Positions 47,647 through 55,392 of a DNA stretch of 64,000 bases are shown in pieces (the first letter of the stretch is position 1; every line of letters starts with the position of its first letter). The translations under genes were made by a program, and so were the position numbers. The notes under the pieces are model-generated. The model was not told the origin of the DNA. It did no database searches and was given only the letters and a program-made list of their open reading frames with translations. This stretch comes from Burkholderiales bacterium C2 (GTDB lineage: Bacteria > Pseudomonadota > Gammaproteobacteria > Burkholderiales > Burkholderiaceae_C), in assembly GCA_005503085.1 (NCBI GenBank), contig SCOI01000021.1, positions 48,421 to 112,420 on the forward strand, given 5' to 3'.

Positions 47647-48413
47647 AACTGGTCTATATCACCGGCGCCTCCAGCGGCATCGGCCAGGCCCTGGCCCTGC
47701 AGTACTACCGCGCCGGCTGGCGCCTGGCCCTGGTGGCGCGGCGCGTCGACGAGCTGCGCGCCTGGGCCCAGGCGCAAGACCTGGCCCCCGAGCGCTGGGC
47801 GGTCTACGGCGCCGATGTGCGCGATGTCGACGCCATCACCGGCGCCGGCCGCGCCTGCATCGCGGCCCAGGGCCTGCCGGATGTCGTGATCGCCAATGCC
47901 GGCATCAGCATCGGCATGGACACTGCGGAGTTGGCGGACATCGAGGTGATGCGGCAGATCTACGAGACCAACAATATCGGCCTGGCCGCCACCTTCCAGC
48001 CCTTTGTCGCGGCGATGCTGGCACGCGGCAGCGGCGCGCTGGTGGGCATAGGCAGCGTGGCCGGCATCCGCGGCCTGCCCGGCCATGCGGCCTACTGCTC
48101 CAGCAAGGCGGCGGTGATCAGCTATTGCGAGAGCTTGCGCGGCGAATGCCGGCCCTTCGGTGTCAAGGTCGTGACGATCTCGCCGGGCTATATCGACACG
48201 CCGCTGACGCGCCAGAACCGCTACAGCATGCCCTTCCTGATGCAGCCGGACGATTTCGCGGCACGCGCCTTCGAGGCCATCGCGGCCGGCGCCAGCTACC
48301 GCGTGATCCCCTGGCAGATGGGCGTGGTCGCCAAGCTGATGCGGGCCCTGCCCAATGCGCTGTTCGACAAGCTGCTGGCCGGCCGGCCGCGCAAGCATCG
48401 CCAGGGGCACTGA
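47643..48413 (+). CDS. short-chain dehydrogenase/reductase
   Basis: 256 residues. Classical SDR: TGASSGIG (7-14) nucleotide-binding motif, NAG at the fourth strand, and the catalytic AAYCSSK (Tyr about 150, Lys four later). It reduces or oxidises an unknown substrate with NAD(P)H. Translationally coupled to lptC, so it is made with envelope genes, and a role in lipid or sugar metabolism is possible. The stop adjoins the convergent sigma gene with no gap. Confidence 0.93.
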   Translation: MKLVYITGASSGIGQALALQYYRAGWRLALVARRVDELRAWAQAQDLAPERWAVYGADVRDVDAITGAGRACIAAQGLPDVVIANAGISIGMDTAELADIEVMRQIYETNNIGLAATFQPFVAAMLARGSGALVGIGSVAGIRGLPGHAAYCSSKAAVISYCESLRGECRPFGVKVVTISPGYIDTPLTRQNRYSMPFLMQPDDFAARAFEAIAAGASYRVIPWQMGVVAKLMRALPNALFDKLLAGRPRKHRQGH

Positions 48414-49646
48414 TCAGCCGCAAGCGTCGAGCAGGGACTGGAGCTGGCGCTGCTCGGCGGGATGGCGGGCACGCCGCAGCGCCTCGGCATAGTCGGCGCG
48501 GGCCTCGTCCAGCCGGCCCAAGGCCTGCCGCCATTGCGCCCGCGCGGCCCAGGCATAGGGCGTGGGCTGCTGGCCCAGCTGCGCCCAGTCCTCGTCCAGC
48601 CGGGCCAGTGCGGCCGCAGGCCCCTCGGTATGCGCCAGTGCCACCGCATGGCCCAGGCGTGCACAGGACGAGCCGTCCAGCGCCAGCAAGGCCTCGTAGT
48701 AGTGCCGCAGCCGGGCCCAGTCGGTGGCCTCCCAGCTGGGCGCGCGGGCATGCTCGGCAGCAATGCAGGCCTGCAGGTGATAGCTGCTCAAGACCTGACC
48801 CCGTGCGGCCAGTTGCAGATGGCGCAGGCCCATCTCCACCATGCGGCGGTCCCAGCGGCCACGCGATTGCTCCGGCAGCCGCACCAGATCGCCCATCGCA
48901 TCGAGCCGGCCGTCCAGGCGCGCGCCATGCAGCAGCAAGAGGGCGGCCAAGGCGTCGGCCTCGGCGGCCGCGCTGCTGGGGTGGGCGGCCAGCGCGCGCG
49001 CCAGCCGGATCGCCTCCCAGCACAACTCCTTGGTGATCACCGCAGGGCCCTGGCCGGCGCTCTGGTAGCCCTCGTTGAACATCAGGTAAAGCGTTGCCAG
49101 CACGGCCGCGCGGCGCGCCGCCAGCTCGGTTGGCGGCGGCAGGGCCAGGTCTTGCGTGGCCAGCAGTTGACGGGCGCGCGCCAGGCGCTGAGCAAGCGCG
49201 GCTTCACCACACAACAGGCCGGCGGCTATGGTCCGCAGCGGCAGGCCGGTCAGCAAGCGCAGCGCCAGCGCGACCTGGCTGGCCAGCGGCAGCGCCGGGT
49301 GGCAGCAGGCGAACAGCAGCTGGAGTTCTTCATCATCGAGCTCGGCGGCAAAGCGCTCGCCGGCGCTTGCTCGCGGGTCGGGCCAGTCGGCGGCCTCATC
49401 CAGCGGCCGCAGCGGCGCTTCGTGGCGCAGCTGATCCACCGCTGCACGCCAGGCCACGCGGTAGAGCCAGCCGGCCGGGTTATCCGGCCAGCCTTGCAGA
49501 GGCCAGAGCCGCGCGGCACGCAGCAGCGCGGTCTGCAGCGCGTCCTCGGCCACGGCGATATGGGCCAGGCCCAGGCCGTGCAGCAGCTGGGCGGTCAGGC
49601 GCGGAAACTCGCGCCTGACCAGCTGATCAAAGTCAGAGGGCTTCAA
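48414..49646 (-). CDS. ECF sigma factor with C-terminal extension (ECF42-like)
   Basis: 410 residues, about twice a normal ECF sigma. N-terminal sigma-2 (LGLAHIAVAEDALQTALLRAARLWPLQGWPDNPAGWLYRVAWRAAVDQLR) and sigma-4 (LRLLTGLPLRTIAAGLLCGEAALAQRLARAR), then an extension with FNEGYQ and repeated helices that end in a TPR-like pattern. This is the ECF42 type, which is usually paired with a YCII (DGPF) protein rather than an anti-sigma factor, as here. The extension probably controls activity. Overlaps the YCII gene by 14 bases. Confidence 0.88.
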   Translation of the reverse strand: MKPSDFDQLVRREFPRLTAQLLHGLGLAHIAVAEDALQTALLRAARLWPLQGWPDNPAGWLYRVAWRAAVDQLRHEAPLRPLDEAADWPDPRASAGERFAAELDDEELQLLFACCHPALPLASQVALALRLLTGLPLRTIAAGLLCGEAALAQRLARARQLLATQDLALPPPTELAARRAAVLATLYLMFNEGYQSAGQGPAVITKELCWEAIRLARALAAHPSSAAAEADALAALLLLHGARLDGRLDAMGDLVRLPEQSRGRWDRRMVEMGLRHLQLAARGQVLSSYHLQACIAAEHARAPSWEATDWARLRHYYEALLALDGSSCARLGHAVALAHTEGPAAALARLDEDWAQLGQQPTPYAWAARAQWRQALGRLDEARADYAEALRRARHPAEQRQLQSLLDACG

Positions 49647-49983
49647 TCTGACGCAGCGTGATCCAGCTGCTGCCGCCCAGGTGCGGGCAGGTGGCGGCCA
49701 GGGCTTCGGCTTCGGCCAGACTCTCGGCCCGGATGATGAAGAGGCCGCCGATCACGTCCTTGGCCTCGGCCCAGGGACCATCGCTGGCCAGCAGCTGGGC
49801 GCCGGGGCGGCGCAGCTGGCGCCCGCCGTCATCGCAGAGCTTGTGGCCGGCGCTGAGCCGGCCCTGCTGGCGCAGCGACTCGGCCCAGTCGCTGTAGCGC
49901 TGGATCAGCGCGCGCAACTCGTCCTCGCTCATGGTCGGCTGGTCGGCTGGGGTTTCGTGCAGCAGCATCAGATAGTCATGCAT
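49633..49983 (-). CDS. YCII-related (DGPF) protein
   Basis: 116 residues. YDYLMLLH-type N-terminus (MHDYLMLLHETP), the ASDGPWAEAKDVIGGLFII motif that names the DGPF group, and a ferredoxin-like fold expected. YCII proteins may be small enzymes or partners of ECF42 sigma factors; they are typically encoded together and often activated by the sigma. Upstream on the same strand as the sigma gene and overlapping its start. Confidence 0.92.
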   Translation of the reverse strand: MHDYLMLLHETPADQPTMSEDELRALIQRYSDWAESLRQQGRLSAGHKLCDDGGRQLRRPGAQLLASDGPWAEAKDVIGGLFIIRAESLAEAEALAATCPHLGGSSWITLRQIEAL

Positions 49984-50066
49984 GGCGTGGTCCTCGTGGT
50001 GGCAGCGGGCCGATATGGCCCGCTCATGGACATGACGGCCGGCTGGGGCCTTCCATGACGCGCAGC

Positions 50067-50098
50067 GGAAAAAAGAAAAGGCGCCCGAGGGCGCCTTT
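50067..50098 (-). terminator. terminator after the RRM gene
   Basis: AAAGGCGCCC and GGGCGCCTTT form a strong stem (50077-50098); on minus it is followed by TTCTTTTTTCC. It lies about 24 bp beyond the RRM stop. Confidence 0.8.
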
Positions 50099-50121
50099 GT
50101 CATTCATGCCTGCAGTGCAGC

Positions 50122-50592
50122 TCAGTAGCCACCGCGGTTGCCACCGCCGAAGCCGCCACCGCCGGAACGGCCACCGCCGCCACCGCCGTAGCCGCCACCG
50201 CCGGAACGGCCACCGCCGCCACCGCCGCCGTAACCACCACCGCCGCCGCCGCCGCCGAAGCCGCCGCCACCGGAACGGCCACCGCCGCCACCGAAGCCGC
50301 CGCCGCCCGAACGGCCACCGCCGCCGAAGCCGCCCGGACGCTCTTCACGAGGACGGGCCTCGTTCACGACGATGGCGCGGCCGTCGAGGGCCTGGCCGTT
50401 CATGCCGTTGATGGCGGATTGCGCCTCGGCGTCGGATGCCATTTCCACAAAGCCGAAGCCCTTGGAACGACCGGTATCACGATCCATCATGACCTTTGCG
50501 GAGGTCACAGTGCCAAATTGACCGAATGCTTCTTGCAGCGATTCGTCGCGCACGCTATAGGCCAGGTTGCCTACGTAAAGCTTGTTTCCCAT
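50122..50592 (-). CDS. glycine-rich RRM RNA-binding protein
   Basis: 156 residues. One RRM (1-80) with RNP2 LYVGNL (5-10) and RNP1 KGFGFVEM (44-51), followed by a tail of about 70 residues made of GGGGFGGGG/GRSGGGG units. The tail's GC-rich codons form imperfect tandem repeats at 50140-50330. Such proteins bind RNA and are often cold-induced in betaproteobacteria and cyanobacteria. The upstream leader (about 90-100 nt) could carry thermosensing structure; not evident by eye. Confidence 0.93.
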   Translation of the reverse strand: MGNKLYVGNLAYSVRDESLQEAFGQFGTVTSAKVMMDRDTGRSKGFGFVEMASDAEAQSAINGMNGQALDGRAIVVNEARPREERPGGFGGGGRSGGGGFGGGGGRSGGGGFGGGGGGGGYGGGGGGGRSGGGGYGGGGGGRSGGGGFGGGNRGGY

Positions 50593-50845
50593 GGGGAAGC
50601 CCTTTCAATACCAAAAAACCATGTGGAGCTTCTCCATCGTGAACCATTCAAGCGAAGGTGCGGCTTCCAGACACAGGTAAACGATTATGGGTGATGGGTC
50701 CAGGCCGGCGCAAAGCGCAAGAGTCAAGTGTTGTTTTTCAGCTTCTGAGAGAAAACCCGGAAAACCGTTCCGATCGCACACCGGCAGCCGCCACGAAGAC
50801 GTAGTGATGACTGGCTATCATCGCGGCCACCGAGCTCCCCCATCC

Positions 50846-51760
50846 ATGTCCCAGAAAATCTCGCTCCAGGCGCTCAACCGCGTGCTCTCCAGCCTGGACG
50901 CCGCGCGCAACGGCCCGGCCCTCTATGCCCTGCTGAGCACCTTTAGCGTGGCCGGCCTGCTGCTGGCGATGGCCGAGTCGGCGCTGGCCCGCAGCGACAC
51001 GCCCTGGGGCGTGGTCTGGGCCGGGCTGGCGCTGACGGTCGCCTTTTACGGAGTCAACACCACCGGCCTGCTGCTGATGGACCAGGCGCTGGGCCGGCCG
51101 GTGCGCGATGTGCAGGACGCCTTGCGCGACGCGCTGCTGGTAGCGCATCGGGTGCTGCTGAGCCTGGCCGTGGTGCTGGGTGGGCTGGGTCTGGTGCTCG
51201 CGGCCCTGCTGGGCCTGCTGTGGGCGGCCCGCCTGCCCTGGCTGGGGGCGCCGCTGTTCGCGCTGACGGTGCCGCTGGGCGTGTTGTTGCTGGGCTTGAG
51301 CTCGTTTGCCGTGCTGGTGCTGGTGGGGCCGCTGACCGGGCCCTCGGTCTGGGCCGGCCAGACGGTGCGGCCGACGCTGCGCCTGCTGGCGCGCCAGCTG
51401 CGCGGCGGCCTGCTCGATGCCGCGGTGCTGATGGCGGCGGTGCTGCTGCTGACCGCCGTGGTCAGCGCGGCGGTCAGCTTTGTCGTGATCAGCGGGGCGC
51501 GGGCCATGTCCTTGCTGGCGATCTGGGGCGCCGATATCAGCCTGCCGCCGCAGCAGCTGATGGCCGGGCTGTTCGGCTACGGCCTGCGCAGCCTGGGCGC
51601 GGCCGGCGCGCCGGTGGCCGGCAGCCCGCAGGGCATGGCGGCCCTGGTCGGCGGCGGCGTCGTGTTCGCACTGGCCCTGGTGCTGCCCGCCCTGATCTAT
51701 CTGCGCGGCTGCTGCGCGGTCTACCTGGCGCTGCGCGAAGTGCCGGACGAGGGCCTGTGA
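50846..51760 (+). CDS. hypothetical multi-pass membrane protein
   Basis: 304 residues with six or seven hydrophobic helices (e.g. GLGLVLAALLGLLWAARLPWLG, LFALTVPLGVLLLGLSSFAVL, LLDAAVLMAAVLLLTAVVSAAV). I do not recognise a family. Start at MSQKIS, a normal-looking start; the upstream frame has a poor membrane-protein composition and would overlap the RRM promoter. Its stop overlaps the GTG of the cobalamin-binding-like gene, so the two are coupled. It could be a transport component, but no permease motif is seen. Confidence 0.7.
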   Translation: MSQKISLQALNRVLSSLDAARNGPALYALLSTFSVAGLLLAMAESALARSDTPWGVVWAGLALTVAFYGVNTTGLLLMDQALGRPVRDVQDALRDALLVAHRVLLSLAVVLGGLGLVLAALLGLLWAARLPWLGAPLFALTVPLGVLLLGLSSFAVLVLVGPLTGPSVWAGQTVRPTLRLLARQLRGGLLDAAVLMAAVLLLTAVVSAAVSFVVISGARAMSLLAIWGADISLPPQQLMAGLFGYGLRSLGAAGAPVAGSPQGMAALVGGGVVFALALVLPALIYLRGCCAVYLALREVPDEGL

Positions 51761-52530
51761 GCAACCCCGTGCGTATCGCCTCCCTGGTGCCCAGCCTGAG
51801 CGAGCTGCTGGCGGCCCTGGGCCTGGCGCCCTGGATGGTGGCGCGCACCGGCTTCTGCATCCACCCGGCCGAGGTGATGGCGGCCGTGCCCAAGGTCGGC
51901 GGCACCAAGGATGTCAATCTGACCAAGCTGCGCCGGCTCGCACCGACCCATGTGCTGGTCAATATGGACGAGAACCGGCTCGACACGGTGCAGGCGCTGC
52001 GCGAGTTCGTGCCTGAGATCGTCATCACCCATCCGCAGAGCCCGGCCGACAATCTGGCCCTGCTGGATCAGATGGTCGGCTGCTTCGGCTCGGTACCCGG
52101 CGTGCGTGAGCGCGCCGAGGCGCTGGCCCAGGCCTTGCGTGCCGAGCTGGCGGGCTGCGCGGCGCAGCCCTGGCCGGCCCAGCGGGTGCTGTATCTGATC
52201 TGGCGCGAACCCTGGATGACGGTGGCGCGCGACACCTATATCGCCCGCATGCTGGCCCAGGTCGGCTGGCAGAGCTGGCCGGCGATCGAGGGCGGCGAGA
52301 CCGGTGCCGCGCGCTATCCGGTGCTGGCCGGCACCGAGCCCTGGCTGGGCCAGATCGACCGCGTGCTGCTGAGCTCCGAGCCTTATCGCTTCGACGAGAC
52401 CCACCTGGCCCTGGCCCAGGCCCTGTGTCCGCAGGCCCGGGTGCAACTGGTCGACGGCGAGCTGCTGAGCTGGTACGGCCCCCGGGCGGCCCAGGGTCTG
52501 GCCTATTTGCGCGCGCTGGCCCAGCGCTGA
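51757..52530 (+). CDS. cobalamin-binding-like (BtuF/helical backbone) protein
   Basis: 257 residues. RIASLVPSLSELLAALGLAPWMVARTGFCIHP and VPKVGGTKDVNLTKLRRLAPTHVLVNMDENR match the helical-backbone metal-receptor fold of BtuF and siderophore-binding proteins. There is no signal peptide, unlike periplasmic BtuF, so it is probably cytoplasmic, as in a known subgroup of such proteins. Start is GTG, overlapping the stop of the previous gene. Ligand unknown (vitamin B12 or iron chelate are usual for the fold). Confidence 0.82.
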   Translation: MSNPVRIASLVPSLSELLAALGLAPWMVARTGFCIHPAEVMAAVPKVGGTKDVNLTKLRRLAPTHVLVNMDENRLDTVQALREFVPEIVITHPQSPADNLALLDQMVGCFGSVPGVRERAEALAQALRAELAGCAAQPWPAQRVLYLIWREPWMTVARDTYIARMLAQVGWQSWPAIEGGETGAARYPVLAGTEPWLGQIDRVLLSSEPYRFDETHLALAQALCPQARVQLVDGELLSWYGPRAAQGLAYLRALAQR

Positions 52531-52540
52531 CAATGCCGCG

Positions 52541-53182
52541 ATGGATCTGTACAAACCCCTGATCGCACTGCTGGCCATCGTCAATCCGATTGGCGTCGTG
52601 CCCTTCTTCATCCATTTCACGCAGAGCTTCACGCGCCAGCAGCGCCAGCGCACGATACGGGTCAGCGCCTTCACGGCCTTTCTGGTGATAGGCATCAGCG
52701 CGCTGGCCGGCCTGAAGATCATCGAGTTCTTCGGCATCTCGTTGGCCAGCTTCCAGGTCGGCGGCGGCACCCTGCTCTTGATCAGCTCGATCCAGATGCT
52801 GAACGCCCAGCCGGCCGAGACCCGCAAGGAAGATGTCGCCGAGGGCGCCAACAAGGCCGACGCCGGCGCCAGCATCGCGGTCGTGCCGCTGACCATCCCG
52901 CTGCTGACCGGCCCGGCGACGATCTCGACCATGGTCATCTATGCCGAGAAGACCCGCCACTGGTGGGAGCTGGGTGTGCTGGTCGGCTACGGCGTCGTGG
53001 TCGGCCTGGTGACCTTTGCGGTGTTCACCGCCTCGGGCCGCATCGCGCGGGTGCTGGGCCAGACCGGCATCAACATCATGACCCGGCTGATGGGCCTGAT
53101 CCTGGCCGCGCTGGCGGTGGAGCTGCTGGCCGATGGGCTGACCAAGCTGTTCCCGGTGCTGGCCTCCCACATCGCCCGCTGA
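52541..53182 (+). CDS. MarC family integral membrane protein
   Basis: 213 residues, six membrane helices: LIALLAIVNPIGVVPFF, FTAFLVIGISALAGLKIIEFFG, and VPLTIPLLTGPATISTMVIYA are diagnostic of MarC. Function is uncertain; the early link to antibiotic resistance was not upheld. 10 bp after the preceding gene and 10 bp before creB, all on plus, so it may share transcripts with them. Confidence 0.95.
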   Translation: MDLYKPLIALLAIVNPIGVVPFFIHFTQSFTRQQRQRTIRVSAFTAFLVIGISALAGLKIIEFFGISLASFQVGGGTLLLISSIQMLNAQPAETRKEDVAEGANKADAGASIAVVPLTIPLLTGPATISTMVIYAEKTRHWWELGVLVGYGVVVGLVTFAVFTASGRIARVLGQTGINIMTRLMGLILAALAVELLADGLTKLFPVLASHIAR

Positions 53183-53192
53183 TCGTCTGTTG

Positions 53193-53861
53193 ATGAGCGA
53201 GATTCTGCTGCTGGAGGACGACCCGGCCATCGCCCAGACCGTCGTCTTCGCGCTGCAGCGCGAGGGTTTTGTGCTCGCCCATTGCAGCTGGCTGCACGAG
53301 GCCCGCGCGCGGCTGGCGCAGCACGAGCCCGCGCTGGCGATCTTCGATGTGGGCCTGCCCGACGGCAATGGCCTGGACCTGTGCCGCGAGCTGCGCGCCG
53401 CCGGCAGCCGGCTGCCGCTTTTGATGCTCAGCGCCCGCAGCGAGGAGCTGGACCGGGTGCTGGGCCTGGAGCTGGGCGCCGACGACTATCTGGCCAAGCC
53501 CTTCAGCCCGCGCGAGCTGGTGGCGCGGGTGCGGGCGCTGCTGCGCCGCGCGCAGGCGCCGGTGGCGGCAGCGGCGCCGCAGGGTTTCGTGATCGAGGCG
53601 GGGGGCTCGCGCATCCGTTTCCGCGGCCAGCTGCTGGACCTGACGCGCCGCGAGCTGGGCCTCTTGAGCCGGCTGCTGGCCGCGCCGCAGCGCATTCACA
53701 GCCGCGAGACCCTGCTCGACGCCGTCTGGGGCCATGAGGCCGACAGCGGCGACCGCACGGTCGACACCCATATCAAGACCCTGCGCGCCAAGCTGCGCGC
53801 GGTGGCGCCCGAGCTGGACCCGATACGCACGCATCGCGGCCTCGGCTATTCCCTCGAGTAG
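53193..53861 (+). CDS. creB: two-component response regulator CreB
   Basis: 222 residues. Receiver domain with acidic EDD at 8-10, phosphoacceptor Asp at 52 (AIFDVGLPDGNG) and the conserved Lys in LAKPF. An OmpR/PhoB winged helix follows (about 125-222: RRELGLLSRLLAAPQRIHSRETLLDAVWGH). Its identity as CreB rests on its neighbours creC and creD and the CreB site before creD. Start at ATG 53193; a TTG one codon earlier is the only alternative. Confidence 0.9.
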   Translation: MSEILLLEDDPAIAQTVVFALQREGFVLAHCSWLHEARARLAQHEPALAIFDVGLPDGNGLDLCRELRAAGSRLPLLMLSARSEELDRVLGLELGADDYLAKPFSPRELVARVRALLRRAQAPVAAAAPQGFVIEAGGSRIRFRGQLLDLTRRELGLLSRLLAAPQRIHSRETLLDAVWGHEADSGDRTVDTHIKTLRAKLRAVAPELDPIRTHRGLGYSLE

Positions 53862-53871
53862 CTGAGCGGAC

Positions 53872-55311
53872 ATGCGCCTCGGCCTGCGTCTGCTCTTCGG
53901 CTTCTTCCTGATCGCCGGCCTGTCGGCCTTTGTCGTGCTGCGCCTCGTGCTGGCCGAGGTGAAGCCCAGCGTGCGCGAGGTGATGGAAGACATCATGGTG
54001 GACACGGCCAATCTTCTGGCCGAGCTGGCACAGGACGATATCGCGGCCCTGCCGGCAGGCGCCGACCTGGCCGGCAGCCGCTTTGCGCAGCGCGTGCAGG
54101 ACTATGCGCAGCGGCCGGTCGACGCCCATATCTGGGGCCTGCGCAAGCAGAGCCTGGACTTCCGCATCTATGTCACCGACGCCCAGGGTCGGGTCTTGCT
54201 CGACTCGGGCCCGCGTCCTGCCGTCGGTGAGGACTACTCGGGCTGGCGCGATGTGGCGCGCACGCTGCGCGGCGACTATGGCGCGCGCTCGACCCGGCTC
54301 ACCGAGGGCGACGACCGCAGCTCGGTGATGTATGTGGCCGCGCCGGTGCGCCGCGAGGGCGCGGTCATCGGCGTGGTCACGGTGGCCAAGCCGCTGGCCA
54401 CGGTGCAGCGCTTCATCGACCGGGCCGAGCGCCGCATCCTGATCGCCGGGCTGGCGCTGCTGGGCCTCTCGATGGCGCTGGGCGTGGCCGTGACCCTGTG
54501 GCTGGTCTGGCATGTGCGGCGGCTGCGCGACTATGCGCGCCAGGTGCAGGCCGGCCAGCCGCAGCAGCCGCCGCCGGCCGTGCCCGGCGAGCTGGGCGAG
54601 CTGGCGCGGGCGATGGCGGCGATGCGCGAGCGGCTCGACGGGCGCGAGCACATCGAGCACACGGTGCGCGCGCTGACCCATGAGCTGAAAAGCCCGCTGG
54701 CCGCGATGCGCGGTGCCGGCGAGCTGCTGCAGGACGAGCTGGCCCCGGTCGACCGCCAGCGCTTTGCCGGCCAGGTGGTGGCGCAGAGCGAGCGCATGGG
54801 CGAGCTGGTCGAGCGCCTGCTGGAGCTCTCCAAGCTGGAGATGCAGCAGGGCCCGGCGCATCCGCAGCGGCTGCGCGTCGACGCGCTGGTCGATGCCGTG
54901 CTGGCCCCGCTGCGGGATCGCCTTCAGCAGCAAGACCTGACCCTTCTGTGGCTGGCGCGAGAGGCGCTGGAGGTCAATGCTGACCGCGAGCTGCTGGCGC
55001 TGGCGCTGAGCAATCTGTTCAGCAATGCCCTGGACTTCGCGCCGGCCGGCTCGCTGCTGGAACTGAGCCTGCGGGCGGTCGACGGCCGGGCCGTGTTCGC
55101 GCTGCGCGACCAGGGCCCCGGCGTGCCGCCGGCCGCCTGGCCTCAGCTGGGCCAGCGCTTCTTCTCGACCGCCCGGCCCGGCAGCCTGCGCAAGGGCTCG
55201 GGCCTGGGCCTGGCCATCGTGCGCCAGGTCGCGGCCCTGCATGGCGGCAGCCTCGAATTCGAGCCGGCCGAGCCCGGCCTGCGGGTGCGCTTAAGCCTGC
55301 CGCTGGCCTGA
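53872..55311 (+). CDS. creC: sensor histidine kinase CreC
   Basis: 479 residues. Two membrane helices (about 5-28 and 187-210) frame a periplasmic sensor region of about 155 residues. HAMP-like linker, then HisKA with ALTHELKSPLAAMRG (His about 270) and HATPase_c with NLFSNALDFAP (N box) and GSGLGLAIVRQV (G box). It phosphorylates CreB. Starts 10 bp after creB. The signal is unknown; in enterics it relates to fermentation products and cell-wall stress. Confidence 0.93.
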   Translation: MRLGLRLLFGFFLIAGLSAFVVLRLVLAEVKPSVREVMEDIMVDTANLLAELAQDDIAALPAGADLAGSRFAQRVQDYAQRPVDAHIWGLRKQSLDFRIYVTDAQGRVLLDSGPRPAVGEDYSGWRDVARTLRGDYGARSTRLTEGDDRSSVMYVAAPVRREGAVIGVVTVAKPLATVQRFIDRAERRILIAGLALLGLSMALGVAVTLWLVWHVRRLRDYARQVQAGQPQQPPPAVPGELGELARAMAAMRERLDGREHIEHTVRALTHELKSPLAAMRGAGELLQDELAPVDRQRFAGQVVAQSERMGELVERLLELSKLEMQQGPAHPQRLRVDALVDAVLAPLRDRLQQQDLTLLWLAREALEVNADRELLALALSNLFSNALDFAPAGSLLELSLRAVDGRAVFALRDQGPGVPPAAWPQLGQRFFSTARPGSLRKGSGLGLAIVRQVAALHGGSLEFEPAEPGLRVRLSLPLA

Positions 55312-55312
55312 C

Positions 55313-55328
55313 TTCACCCCCGCTTCAC
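55313..55328 (+). promoter_or_regulatory. CreB binding site (cre-tag) before creD
   Basis: TTCAC (55313-55317), six bases, TTCAC (55324-55328): exactly the TTCACN6TTCAC direct repeat known for CreB. It begins 1 base after the creC stop and lies 65 bp before the creD start, a good position for an activator. Confidence 0.85.
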
Positions 55329-55392
55329 AAACTTCCTCATCGCCACACCGGCGTTCGCGAGACTGCCTGCGTCACAACACAGAGGAGTCCGT

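Noticed and set aside
50140..50330. Tandem short repeats resembling a repeat array
   Set aside because: They are degenerate Gly codons of the RRM protein's tail, with no spacers; not a CRISPR array.
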